Shown: positions 35,273 to 44,235 of the stretch, one piece after another | Numbering within the stretch: the stretch's first letter is position 1 | Layout of the letters: every line of letters starts with the position of its first letter | NCBI GenBank assembly: GCA_009733745.1 | Contig: WNWL01000004.1 | Span: 126,001-190,000, forward strand | DNA: 64,000 nt | DNA from: Oceanobacillus sp. HTM 045 | GTDB lineage: Bacteria > Pseudomonadota > Alphaproteobacteria > Rhodobacterales > Rhodobacteraceae | Reading direction: 5' to 3' | Notes under the pieces: generated by a model | What the model saw: the letters and a program-made list of their open reading frames with translations, nothing else | Database searches by the model: none | What the model was told of the DNA's origin: nothing | Translations under genes and position numbers: made by a program

Positions 35273-36028
35273 TCAGTTCGTCGCCGGCGGGGTCTCGTCG
35301 AAGATGTCGGGCAGGGCGTCCGGGTCGCTCGCGCCGCCGCGCACCAGCGCACGGCGCCGCTGCAGGTAGATCGAGCGCTGCGTGACGTAGCTGTCCGGCG
35401 AGTTGTAGAGCACCTCGTCGATCAGGTCCGCGTTGCGGTCGCGCCGGTCCAGCAGGCCGACGCCGCTGACCGCCGGGCCCGCCCCGTCCGCCGCGGTGAA
35501 GAGGCCGACATAGAGCATCGGGTCGAAGCCCTTGTCCACGACCGACCCGCCGAGGTCGCGCGTCGTGGTCGGCCCGACGAAGGGCAGCACCAGGTACGCC
35601 CCCTCGCCCACGCCCCACTTGCCGAGCGTGATGCCGAAATCGGTCGGCTCGCTGGCGAGGCCGAACTCGGTCGCCGGGTCCAGCACGCCGAGGCCCATCG
35701 TGGCGTTCAGCGTGATCCGGCCCAGCACCCGCAGGCTGGCGTCGATGTCGCCCTGCAGCAGGTGGTTGGCGAGGTAGACCGGCTGCTCCAGGAAATCGAG
35801 CCCGTTGCCGATCAGGTGCTGGAACAGCTCCGGCGTGACGTAGTCATATCCCTGCGCCGCCGGGCGCAGGATGTTCTCGTCCAGCACCACGTTGACGTCG
35901 TGCATGCTGCGGTTGAAGCCCTCGTAGGGGTCGGCGAACTCGTCGCCCGGGTCCGGCGAGGCGCAGGCGGCAAGCGTGCCGAGGGCACAGACGAACATCC
36001 CCCGGCGCAGAAAGGTGGGAAGGGTCAC
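35273..36028 (-). CDS. mlaA: MlaA (VacJ) outer-membrane lipoprotein
   Basis: A 251-residue lipoprotein that removes phospholipids from the outer leaflet in the Mla system. The signal TLPTFLRRGMFVCALGTLAAC ends in the lipobox Cys, and DPYEGFNRSMHDVN is the family signature; TMGLGVLDPATEFGL and GPTTTRDLGGSVVDK follow. The GTG start is chosen because AGGAC lies upstream; an ATG 12 codons earlier is possible. It diverges from hpnN, and hpnM encodes an MlaC-like protein nearby, so lipid or hopanoid trafficking links these genes. Confidence 0.88.
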   Translation of the reverse strand: MTLPTFLRRGMFVCALGTLAACASPDPGDEFADPYEGFNRSMHDVNVVLDENILRPAAQGYDYVTPELFQHLIGNGLDFLEQPVYLANHLLQGDIDASLRVLGRITLNATMGLGVLDPATEFGLASEPTDFGITLGKWGVGEGAYLVLPFVGPTTTRDLGGSVVDKGFDPMLYVGLFTAADGAGPAVSGVGLLDRRDRNADLIDEVLYNSPDSYVTQRSIYLQRRRALVRGGASDPDALPDIFDETPPATN

Positions 36029-36202
36029 TATAAGGTCCTCGCTCGAAATTTCTGGCCGGTGCACCGTGCAGTCCCAACCTTGATAAGTGTTTGCCCTTCC
36101 CTTTTGTCAAGCTGGCTCTAGGGTGAGGGCCGGAATGGTCGGGGCCCGTTGCCGCGGTGCAGCGAGGCATCCCGGCGGACGCGAGGCCGGACGGGAATCC
36201 CT

Positions 36203-38737
36203 GTGAAATCGAAGCCCCTGCGCGCCGATCGTGCCCTCGAAGCGTGGTTCCGCATCGTCATGGCCGCGCCGCGGCGGGTGCTGGCCATCCTCGCGCTCCT
36301 GGTCGCCGGCTCCATCGGGCTGGCGGCGGGACTGCTCGGCATCGACACGGATTCGAGCCGGATGCTCGACCCCCGCCTGCCGTTTCAGGCCCGCACGCAG
36401 GACCTCAACAGCGCCTTTCCCCGGCTCAAGAACGCCATCGTCGTGGTGCTGCGCTCCGAGATCCCCGACGCCTCGCAGGCCGCGGGCGCCGCGCTGGCCG
36501 AGCGCCTCGCCGCCCGCGACGAGGTGGAGGAGGTGTTCGCCCCCTTCGCCGACCCGGCGCTGGTGCGCAACGGCTTCCTCTATCTCGACATGGCGGAGCT
36601 GGACGAGCGCCTGACCCGGCTCTCCAAGGCGTCGAACATGATCGCCCGGCTGCGCGCCGACCAGAGCTTCGAGGGCTTCCTCGACGCCATCTCCGAGGCG
36701 GTCACGCTGGCCGACCGGGCCGAGATCGACCCCGCCGCGCTCGACCCGATTCTCGCCGAGGCCGCCGCTGTCATCGCGGCGGAGGCGGCCGGCGCCCCGC
36801 GCCCCTTCTCGTGGGACCGGGCGCTGGCGGGCAGCGACGCGGGCGCGCTCCGCGTCCTCTCCGTCACGCCGCGGCTCGACTATTCCGCGCTCAACCCGGC
36901 CAAGGCCGCGCTCGCCGCCGTGCAGGAGGAGATCGCCGCCCTCGACCCCGCGCTCGCCGCCCATGTCGAGGCCGGCATCACCGGCGACCCGGCGCTCCGG
37001 GCGGAGGAGATGCGCTCCGTCACCGCCACGCTCGGCCTCTCCGTCCTCGTCTCGGTGGTGCTGGTGGGGCTCCTGCTCGGCTTCTGCTTCCGCTCGGTCA
37101 CGCGGGCCTTCCTGCTGCTCGGGGTGCTGACCGTCTCCATCGTGCTGACGGCGGGCTTCGCGGCGGCGGCCGTCGGGGCGCTGAATCTCATCTCCATCGC
37201 CTTCGTCGTGCTGCTGATCGGCCTCGGGATCGACTTCTCGATCCACCTCATGGCCCATCTCGACGTCGAGGGCGGGGGCAGGGCGGCGCTCGGGCGCACC
37301 GCGCGCAAGCTCGGCACGCCCTTCGCGCTCGCCGCCGCGACCACCGCGATCGCCTTCCTCGCCTTCGCCGCCACCGAGTTCGTCGGCATGGCCCAGCTCG
37401 GCCTGATCGGCGGCGCGGGCGTGCTGATCGCCTTCTTCGTCACCGTCACGCTGGTGCCCGCGGCGCTGTCTATCATGCCCGACCGCCCGCGCGGGCCGCC
37501 GCCGCAATCGGGCCCGATCCGCGCGCTGCGCGTGGCGCTGCCGGCGCGGCTGGTGGCGGTCGGCCTTGGCATCGGCTCGCTCTTCCTCGTGGCCGAGACC
37601 CGGTTCGACGCCGACCCGATGGGGCTGCGCAGCGAGGCCGCGCCCTCGGTGCAGGCCTTCGGCTGGCTCGCGCGGTCCGAGCGGGAGGCGCCCTACCGCA
37701 TCTCCGTCCTAGCCGCCGACGACGCCGCCGCGGCCGAGATCGCCGCCCGCGCCGAGGCGCTGCCGCAGGCTGGGCGCGTGACCACCGCGGCGGATCTAGT
37801 CCCCGCGGACCAGGACGCCAAGCTGATGCTGATCGACCTCGCCTGGCCCTCGATCGACTATGCCGTCAACGGCCCGCCGCTGGAGCTATCTCCCGGCGCG
37901 GAGCGCACCACGCCCACCGATCTTGCCGCCCGCCTCGCACCCCGTGACGAGCCCGGCGCGCAGGCACTCGCGGCGGCGCTCTCCGGCGATTTCCCGGCGG
38001 CGCGGCGCGACGCCATCGGGGCCGAGCTGTTCCGCTACTTCCCCCAGCTGATCGAGCGCCTCGCGATGCAGCTCGAGGTCGCCCCGGTCACCCGCGAGAG
38101 CCTGCCGCCGGGCCTCGTCTCCCGCTTCGTCGCCGCCGACGGCCGCCAGCGGGTCGACATCGCCCCCGTCGCCGGAACCGAGGGGCCGGACGCGGTGATC
38201 GCCTTCGCCGACGCCGTGGCCGAGGTGCTGCCCGGCGCCGCCGGCGGCCCGGTCCAGATCGCCGGCGCCGCCGCCACCGTCTCCGGCGCGATGCTGATGG
38301 CCACCGGCATCGCCGTCGCCGCCACCGGGCTGATCGTGCTGTTCGCGCTGCGCAGCATCGGCACCGCGGTCGCCGTGGTGCTGCCGCTCGGCGTCGCCGG
38401 GCTGATCACCGCCGCCGCGGGCGTGGCGCTGGGGATGGACTTCAACTACGCCAACGTGATCGTGCTGCCCTTGCTGATCGGCTACGGCGTCGATTCCGGG
38501 GTCCACATCTCGATGATGGCCGCGAGCCCGGTGGAGCGCCGCGCCACCAACCGCGCCGTGGTCTACTCGGCGCTGACCACCGCCGCCGCCTTCGGCACGA
38601 TGGCGCTGTCCGACCATCCCGGCACCGCCTCGATGGGCGCGCTCCTGATGGTCGCGCTCGGCGCGGCGATGCTCTGCGGCCTGACGCTCACGCCCGAACT
38701 GATGCGCCTCACCGGCGCCGCGCCAAGGGGGCGGTGA
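36203..38737 (+). CDS. hpnN: Hopanoid transporter HpnN (RND superfamily)
   Basis: An inner-membrane RND protein of about 844 residues that moves hopanoids to the outer membrane. It has one N-terminal helix (RRVLAILALLVAGSIGLAAG), a periplasmic domain, five helices with sterol-sensing-like character (IAFVVLLIGLGIDFSIHLMA), a second periplasmic domain and a last helix group (NVIVLPLLIGYGVDSGVHIS). GTG is the likely start but the ribosome site is weak, so the exact start is uncertain. It heads a run with hpnM. Confidence 0.88.
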   Translation: MKSKPLRADRALEAWFRIVMAAPRRVLAILALLVAGSIGLAAGLLGIDTDSSRMLDPRLPFQARTQDLNSAFPRLKNAIVVVLRSEIPDASQAAGAALAERLAARDEVEEVFAPFADPALVRNGFLYLDMAELDERLTRLSKASNMIARLRADQSFEGFLDAISEAVTLADRAEIDPAALDPILAEAAAVIAAEAAGAPRPFSWDRALAGSDAGALRVLSVTPRLDYSALNPAKAALAAVQEEIAALDPALAAHVEAGITGDPALRAEEMRSVTATLGLSVLVSVVLVGLLLGFCFRSVTRAFLLLGVLTVSIVLTAGFAAAAVGALNLISIAFVVLLIGLGIDFSIHLMAHLDVEGGGRAALGRTARKLGTPFALAAATTAIAFLAFAATEFVGMAQLGLIGGAGVLIAFFVTVTLVPAALSIMPDRPRGPPPQSGPIRALRVALPARLVAVGLGIGSLFLVAETRFDADPMGLRSEAAPSVQAFGWLARSEREAPYRISVLAADDAAAAEIAARAEALPQAGRVTTAADLVPADQDAKLMLIDLAWPSIDYAVNGPPLELSPGAERTTPTDLAARLAPRDEPGAQALAAALSGDFPAARRDAIGAELFRYFPQLIERLAMQLEVAPVTRESLPPGLVSRFVAADGRQRVDIAPVAGTEGPDAVIAFADAVAEVLPGAAGGPVQIAGAAATVSGAMLMATGIAVAATGLIVLFALRSIGTAVAVVLPLGVAGLITAAAGVALGMDFNYANVIVLPLLIGYGVDSGVHISMMAASPVERRATNRAVVYSALTTAAAFGTMALSDHPGTASMGALLMVALGAAMLCGLTLTPELMRLTGAAPRGR

Positions 38738-38790
38738 GCAGGCGGTGACGGGCGGCGTTTCGTGGGGTATCCAGGTACCCCACTCGGGGC

Positions 38791-38834
38791 CATTTCACGG
38801 CTGGCGGTGACATGCGGCTCCTTTCGGGAAACGG
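38791..38834 (+). repeat. 44-bp TGTCAC-type repeat, copy b
   Basis: Shares 38 of 44 bases with the copy at 59949. GATGTCACC and CTTGTCACTG follow in the same gap, which leads to hpnM. The gap has no gene. Confidence 0.7.
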
Positions 38835-38948
38835 CCCCTCCCGCGATGTCACCTGATCGTGTTCCCGGAACGTCCTCCCGGGTCCGGGACTTGTCACTGT
38901 CCGGGCACGGCCCCATTTCGGGGACAACGGAGACGAACGGAGGACTTC

Positions 38949-39545
38949 ATGCGCCGGTTTGCGGCCCTTTTCGCGGGCCTCCTGATCGCGTTCGCGCCGC
39001 TGCGGGCCTCGGCAGAGACGCAGCAGGAGCGCGAGGCGCTCGACACCGCGGGCATCCTGGTGGAGATGGCGCACGGCGCGCTGGTCGCGCCGGACCTGGA
39101 CGAAGCCCAGCGATTCCAGTCGCTTAGCTTCGCCGTTCAGCAGGTCTTCGCGTTCGACATCTGGGAGCAGTTCCTGCTCGGCGACCGCGCGGCCGCGTTC
39201 TCGGACAGCCAGATCACGGAGTTCCGCGCCCTCCTGCCGGATTTCCTCGCCCGGCTCTACGCCAACCAGTTCGGCAAGGGCCTCGACCGCAAGCCCGAGA
39301 TCCAGAACGCCCGCACCGTCCGCGGCGATGTCCTCGTCCGCGCCCAGATCCCCCGCGCCGGCGATTCCAGCCTCCCGGTAGACTGGCGCGTAAGACAAAT
39401 CGACGGACAGGGCTCGAAAGTCATCGACGTGATGGTCGGCGGCGCGTCCTTCCTGATCCTCAAGCGCGACGAGTTCGCCGCCCTGCTGGACCGCGGCGGC
39501 CCGGCGGAACTCCTTGGATTCATGAGGACTTTCGTCAAGGGCTGA
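38949..39545 (+). CDS. hpnM: HpnM, MlaC/Ttg2D-like periplasmic protein
   Basis: A 198-residue exported protein with signal peptide FAALFAGLLIAFAPLRASA and the MlaC/toluene-tolerance fold: IWEQFLLGDRAAAFSDSQIT, VRAQIPRAGDSSLPVDWRVR, and KVIDVMVGGASFLILKRDEF at the end. GGAGGA precedes the ATG. It follows hpnN, the usual partner for hopanoid transport across the periplasm. Assignment as HpnM rather than general MlaC rests on this context. Confidence 0.83.
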   Translation: MRRFAALFAGLLIAFAPLRASAETQQEREALDTAGILVEMAHGALVAPDLDEAQRFQSLSFAVQQVFAFDIWEQFLLGDRAAAFSDSQITEFRALLPDFLARLYANQFGKGLDRKPEIQNARTVRGDVLVRAQIPRAGDSSLPVDWRVRQIDGQGSKVIDVMVGGASFLILKRDEFAALLDRGGPAELLGFMRTFVKG

Positions 39546-39616
39546 TGCTGCTGGCGGGGTAGGCGCGACACGTGTAGGCTGAGCGGATTGATCCTCTCGC
39601 CTTTGGGAGTCGCGCC

Positions 39617-39997
39617 ATGCATTTCGATCCCGTCGATTACGCCGTCCTTGCCGTCGCCATCCTCCACATCGTCTTCATGCTCGCCGAGAGCATGGCCTGG
39701 CCCTTCCTCGCCCGGCGCCTGCTCGGCGTCCCGAGCGAGATCGGCGAGGCCACTGCGCCGGTCGGCCTCAACCAGGGCCTCTACAACGGTTTCCTCGCCG
39801 CCGGTCTCCTGATCGCGCTCTTCGCAGGTTTCGGCGGTGCGCCGACGCTGCTGCTGACCGTTTTCCTGCTAGCCTGCGTGGTCATCGCCGGGGTGATCGG
39901 CGCGCTCAGCCTCCGCCGGCCGCTGTTCCTGCTCTTCCAGTCGGTCCCGGCCGTGGTGGCTTTGCTGTTTGTTTTCAGGGTGTTGGGCGGAGCTTGA
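39617..39997 (+). CDS. DUF1304 membrane protein
   Basis: A 126-residue protein with four hydrophobic helices, beginning DYAVLAVAILHIVFMLAES and containing the family marks WPFLARRLLG and NQGLYNGFLAAGLL. DUF1304 proteins are small, widespread integral membrane proteins with no established function. It lies between hpnM and hpnH in the same direction. A link to hopanoid transport is possible only from position. Confidence 0.8.
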   Translation: MHFDPVDYAVLAVAILHIVFMLAESMAWPFLARRLLGVPSEIGEATAPVGLNQGLYNGFLAAGLLIALFAGFGGAPTLLLTVFLLACVVIAGVIGALSLRRPLFLLFQSVPAVVALLFVFRVLGGA

Positions 39998-40139
39998 GCG
40001 ACCCATGCGCGTCGCGCAACCGTGAAGCCCGCGCCGCGCGCGGGGGGTGACGCGCTGCACCATCTCCTGTATGCAATCCTTTCGGCGGCCCCACCGGCTC
40101 GGCAGAGAAGGCCGCCAATCGCGCGACGAGGAGCAGGCC

Positions 40140-41264
40140 ATGGGCATCCCATTCCGCCAGCAGGCCGCGGTCGGCTGGTACATCGCCAAGCAGAAGCTGA
40201 AAGGGCGCAAGCGCTACCCGCTGGTCCTGATGCTGGAGCCGCTGTTCCGCTGCAACCTCGCCTGCGCCGGCTGCGGCAAGATCGACTATCCCAAGCCGAT
40301 CCTGAACCGCCGCCTGAGCCCGCAGGAATGCTGGGACGCCGCCGACGAATGCGGCGCGCCGATCGTCGCCATCCCCGGCGGAGAGCCGTTGATTCACAAG
40401 GAGATAGGCGAGATCGTCCGCGGCCTGGTGGAGCGGAAGAAATTCGTCTCGCTCTGCACCAACGCGCTCCTGCTGGAGAAGAAGCTCGACCTGTTCGAGC
40501 CCTCTCCCTACCTGTTCTTCTCGGTCCATCTCGACGGGCTGAAGAAGCACCACGACTGGGCCGTCTGCCAGGAAGGCGTGTTCGACAAGGCCGTGAAGGC
40601 GATCAAGGCCGCGCAGGACCGCGGCTTCCAGGTCAACGTCAACGCCACCATCTTCGACGGCTACCCGGCGGAGGAACTGGCCGCCTTCCTCGATTTCGCG
40701 ACCGATCTCGGGGTGAACATATCGCTCTCCCCCGGCTTCGCCTACGAGCGCGCGCCGGACCAGGAGCATTTCCTCAACCGTCAGAAGACGAAGAGCTTTT
40801 TCCGCAAGGTCTTCGCGATGGGCAAGGAGCGCGGCCGGAAGTGGAGCCTCGCCCACTCGCCGCTCTTCCTCGACTTCCTGCTCGGCAACCAGGAAATGCG
40901 CTGCACCCCCTGGGGCATGCCCACGCGCAACGTGTTCGGCTGGCAGAAGCCCTGCTACCTGCTGGGCGAAGGCTACGCCGAGACCTTCGACGAGCTGATG
41001 GAAACCACCGACTGGGACAGCTACGGCACCGGCGCCTACGAGAAGTGCGGCGACTGCATGGCCCATTGCGGCTACGAACCCACGGCGGCCAACATCGCCT
41101 TCTCCAACCCGTTGAAAATGCTCAAGCTTGCGATCCGCGGCCTGCGCACCGAAGGGCCGATGGCGGCCGAGATCGACCTCTCGAACGCGCGCCCGGCGGA
41201 GGAACATCACGAGCGCATCGTCGCCGAGGAGATGGAGAAGATCGAGAAGGAAAAGGCGGCCTGA
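40140..41264 (+). CDS. hpnH: Adenosylhopane synthase HpnH (radical SAM)
   Basis: A 374-residue radical SAM enzyme that joins the 5'-deoxyadenosyl group of SAM to diploptene, giving adenosylhopane. The cluster ligands are Cys38, Cys42 and Cys45 in RCNLACAGCGK. IPGGEPLIHKEI and the C-terminal CGDCMAHCGYEPTA are typical of HpnH. GAGGAG lies before the ATG. It begins C35 hopanoid side-chain synthesis. The small gene downstream converges on hpnG. Confidence 0.95.
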   Translation: MGIPFRQQAAVGWYIAKQKLKGRKRYPLVLMLEPLFRCNLACAGCGKIDYPKPILNRRLSPQECWDAADECGAPIVAIPGGEPLIHKEIGEIVRGLVERKKFVSLCTNALLLEKKLDLFEPSPYLFFSVHLDGLKKHHDWAVCQEGVFDKAVKAIKAAQDRGFQVNVNATIFDGYPAEELAAFLDFATDLGVNISLSPGFAYERAPDQEHFLNRQKTKSFFRKVFAMGKERGRKWSLAHSPLFLDFLLGNQEMRCTPWGMPTRNVFGWQKPCYLLGEGYAETFDELMETTDWDSYGTGAYEKCGDCMAHCGYEPTAANIAFSNPLKMLKLAIRGLRTEGPMAAEIDLSNARPAEEHHERIVAEEMEKIEKEKAA

Positions 41265-41329
41265 ACCCCGGGTTGCGCCACGCCGCCCGACCTGTCAGGC
41301 TGCACCCGAATCCAGAAAAAGGGGCACCG

Positions 41330-41623
41330 ATGAAACTGACCGAAAGCGAGATCCGCCAGGTAAAGGCGGCCTTGGGGGTCGATCCGGTCCCCGAGGACCA
41401 TCCGGCGATTCCGCAGCTTTACGAGAACTTCGGCGAGCACACCTTCTACGCCGACCAGGACGGGCTGGGCTTCTTCATGCAGCGCGCCCGCGAGGACGTG
41501 CCGCCGGATCACGCCACCTTCGTGCTGATCGCCGGCTGGACCGACGACACCCGCTCCGCGCTCACCAGCATGGAGCCGCGGGTCACGGAGACGAGCCTCA
41601 GCCTCACCGGCCCGGGCGGCTGA
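41330..41623 (+). CDS. Small protein of unknown function next to hpnH
   Basis: A 97-residue soluble protein starting MKLTESEIRQVKAALGVDPV behind AAGGGG. It has the regular segment ENFGEHTFYADQDGLGFF and a conserved-looking WTDDTRSALTSMEP. I recognise no family. It ends in a 20-bp tail-to-tail overlap with hpnG. Its position after hpnH suggests co-expression. Confidence 0.65.
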   Translation: MKLTESEIRQVKAALGVDPVPEDHPAIPQLYENFGEHTFYADQDGLGFFMQRAREDVPPDHATFVLIAGWTDDTRSALTSMEPRVTETSLSLTGPGG

Positions 41624-42269
41624 CGCCCTCGGGAATTCCCGCCAGTATCTCAGACAGCATCGTCCTGCCCTCCCCCGAGAGGGCCTTCAGCGCGGCGTCG
41701 TAACCGCGCTTCGTGCGCAGCAGCGCGGGCAGTTCCCACGGACGGCGCAACAGCCCGCGGATGACCGGGCCGAGGCGCGGCGTCCCGTCCTCGTTCACCG
41801 CGTCGCGCACGGCCAGCGGCAGGTCCGCCTCCGCCCCGTCGGAGACCGCGCGGATCGCGTGGGCCCGCAGCCCGTGCCGTGCCGCCACGCGGGCGACCCT
41901 GTGCGTCTCCATGTCGACGATTGCCGCGCGCGTTCCTGCCGCCGCCTTCTCCGCGGCGGTGAACAGCGCCGAGTCCGAGCCGAGCAGCGTCACCGCGCCC
42001 GATCCCGCGAGACAGCGGGCGACCTTGCCGTCCAGCACCCAGCCCGGCCGGTAGAGCCGCCCCGGCACCGCATCGGGCACCAGCCCGCCGGCGAGGCCCC
42101 AGCTCACCAGTGCCCGCACGCCCAGCCCGGCCAGGTCCTCCGCCAGCGCCTCCGCCCGCCCGGCCCGCGCGCCGGAGATGCGCACGGCGATACGCGGGTC
42201 ATCCTTCAGGGGGCCAAGCGCATCGGCCTCCGCGGCGAGGCCGCAGACCACGCCGAGCAGCGGGGTCAC
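41604..42269 (-). CDS. hpnG: HpnG, adenosylhopane nucleosidase/phosphorylase
   Basis: A 221-residue phosphorylase-superfamily protein that removes adenine from adenosylhopane to give ribosylhopane. LVSWGLAGGLVPDAVPGRLY and AIVDMETHRVARVAARHGLR (the MxxxE purine-binding region) are visible. The GTG start overlaps the shc stop (GTGA), coupling the two. It is the last gene of the minus-strand hopanoid operon. Confidence 0.9.
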   Translation of the reverse strand: MTPLLGVVCGLAAEADALGPLKDDPRIAVRISGARAGRAEALAEDLAGLGVRALVSWGLAGGLVPDAVPGRLYRPGWVLDGKVARCLAGSGAVTLLGSDSALFTAAEKAAAGTRAAIVDMETHRVARVAARHGLRAHAIRAVSDGAEADLPLAVRDAVNEDGTPRLGPVIRGLLRRPWELPALLRTKRGYDAALKALSGEGRTMLSEILAGIPEGVSRPGR

Positions 42270-44233
42270 ATCCCCCACTCGACCTCGCGGCAGTTGGAAG
42301 CCATCAGCCGGTCGTAGCGGGCCATGGCCCAGAGCGGGAAGAACGCCGGATAACCGTGATATTTCAGGTAGAAGACCTTCGGGAACCCGGTCCCGGTATA
42401 GAGATCCTCCTGCCAGCGGGCACCGTCGCGCGGCGCGTCCGCGAGCCACTTCACGCCGCGCGCGACCTGCTCGCTCTCGACCTCGCCGGCCGACATCAGG
42501 CCCATCAGCGCCCAGGCGGTCTGCGAGGCGGTGCTCTCCTTCGCGAAGCCCTTGCCGCCGAGGCCGGAGCCGCCGCCCGCCTCGTAGGTCTCCAGCCCCT
42601 CGCCCCAGCCGCCATCGGGCCGCTGGCGGGCCTTGAGCCAGTCCACCGCCTTGCGCACCCAGGGCTCCGAGAGGTCCACGCCCGCCGCCTGCAGGCAGAC
42701 CAGCACCGACCAGGTGCCGTAGATGTAGTTCGCGCCCCAGCGCCCGAACCACGAGCCATCCGGCTCCTGCTCGCGGCGGATGAAGGCCAGCGCGCGTTCG
42801 ATGTTCTCGGCGTAGCGGTCGCGGTCCACCTGCGCGAGGCAGCCGATGCAGCGCGCGGTCACGTCCACCGTCGGCGGGTCCAGCAGCGCGCCGTGATCGG
42901 CGAAGGGGATCGAGTTCAGGTAGAAATGCTCGTTCTCCGGCTCGAACGCGCCCCAGCCGCCGTTCTTCGACTGCATCCCCGCCAGCCATTCGCAGGCCCG
43001 CTCGATGTTCAGCGAGTAGCGCTTCGGGTTCGCCCGGTGCATCGCCATGGCGACGACGGCGGTGTCGTCCACGTCCGGGTAATCGGGGTTCTCGTACTGG
43101 AACGCCCAGCCGCCCGGCTTCACGTTCGGCCGGCGCACGGCCCAGTCGCCGACATGGTCGAGGATCTGCTTCTCCGCCAGCCAGTCGAGCATTTCGTAGA
43201 GCCGGGGGTCCTCGTCCTGCCCCGCCTCCAGCATCGCGTGGGCGGAGAGAGAGGAATCCCAGACCGGCGAGAGGCAGGGCTGCGCGTAGAGCCGCTCGCC
43301 CCGCGCCGTCACCAGCTTCTCGACCGCGCCCCAGGCCGTTCGCATCTCGGGGCTGTCGTCCGAGTAACCCAGCACCCGCAGCGCCATCACCGCGTTGGCC
43401 ATCGCGGGGTAGATCGCCCCGAGCCCGTCCTCGCCGTTCAGCCGGTCGAGGAAGAATTTTTCCGCCTTCGCGATCGCCCGGCGGCGCGTGGCCTTCGGGA
43501 ACCACGGCTCGACCCGCTGCAGCACCTTGTCGAGCGCCAGGAACAGGTCGCCGACCCGCTTGCCGGTCGGGTTGACGTTGTAGACCCGCTGCTCCTCCGG
43601 CGGCACGAGGAACAGCTCGCGGATGTCGATGCCCGTCGGGTTCGCCGCCCGCGCGCGCTTCGCGTGCAGGATCAGGAGCGGGATCAGCACCGTCCGCGAC
43701 CAGTAGGCGATCTTGGAGACGTGGAAGGGGAACCACTTCGGCAGCAGCATCACCTCGACCGGGATCACCGGCACGCCGCGCCACGGGATCTGCCCGAACA
43801 GCGCCATGGCGATCCGGGTGAAGACATTCGCCTTCGCCGCACCGCCCTGGCCCAGCACCCACGACCGCGCGCGGGCCATGTGCGGCGCGTCCACGTCCTC
43901 GCCGGCGAGCTTCAGCGCCCAGTAGCCCTTCACCGTCGCCGAGATGTTGCCCGCCCCGTCATGGAACAGCGGCCATGAGCCGTCGTCGTTCTGCACCTCG
44001 CGCAGGTAGGGCACGATCCGCGCCTCGACGCCGCGGTCGACCCAGCCCATGAAGTGCCTGAGCAGGATGTACTCGGCCGGGATGGTGCAGTCCGCCTCCA
44101 GCTCGAAGACGATATGCCCGTCCTCGCGCTGCAGGCCCCACAGCGCCTCGGCCTGCTCGGCGACGATGCGGCGTGTGTCGGCCCGGTCGCGCAGGAAGGG
44201 CGCGCTGGCCTCGCGGAATGCGGTCTCGGTCAT
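42266..44233 (-). CDS. shc: Squalene-hopene cyclase
   Basis: A 655-residue cyclase that turns squalene into hopene or hopanol. The protonating DVDD lies at 387-390 (DxDD of class II terpene cyclases). Repeated QW motifs are seen, for example REQEPDGSWFGRWG and RQRPDGGWGEG. It is monotopic in the inner membrane. Stop and start overlap with hpnG, and only 2 nt separate it from hpnE. Length and motifs are normal, so the enzyme looks functional. Confidence 0.97.
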   Translation of the reverse strand: MTETAFREASAPFLRDRADTRRIVAEQAEALWGLQREDGHIVFELEADCTIPAEYILLRHFMGWVDRGVEARIVPYLREVQNDDGSWPLFHDGAGNISATVKGYWALKLAGEDVDAPHMARARSWVLGQGGAAKANVFTRIAMALFGQIPWRGVPVIPVEVMLLPKWFPFHVSKIAYWSRTVLIPLLILHAKRARAANPTGIDIRELFLVPPEEQRVYNVNPTGKRVGDLFLALDKVLQRVEPWFPKATRRRAIAKAEKFFLDRLNGEDGLGAIYPAMANAVMALRVLGYSDDSPEMRTAWGAVEKLVTARGERLYAQPCLSPVWDSSLSAHAMLEAGQDEDPRLYEMLDWLAEKQILDHVGDWAVRRPNVKPGGWAFQYENPDYPDVDDTAVVAMAMHRANPKRYSLNIERACEWLAGMQSKNGGWGAFEPENEHFYLNSIPFADHGALLDPPTVDVTARCIGCLAQVDRDRYAENIERALAFIRREQEPDGSWFGRWGANYIYGTWSVLVCLQAAGVDLSEPWVRKAVDWLKARQRPDGGWGEGLETYEAGGGSGLGGKGFAKESTASQTAWALMGLMSAGEVESEQVARGVKWLADAPRDGARWQEDLYTGTGFPKVFYLKYHGYPAFFPLWAMARYDRLMASNCREVEWGM

Positions 44234-44235
44234 CG

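Noticed and set aside
41604-43862. A 752-codon open frame opposite and offset to squalene-hopene cyclase
   Set aside because: Most of it is a Gly/Arg/Ala-rich shadow of shc in another frame. Only the last 221 codons, from the GTG that overlaps the shc stop, form a recognisable protein (HpnG).
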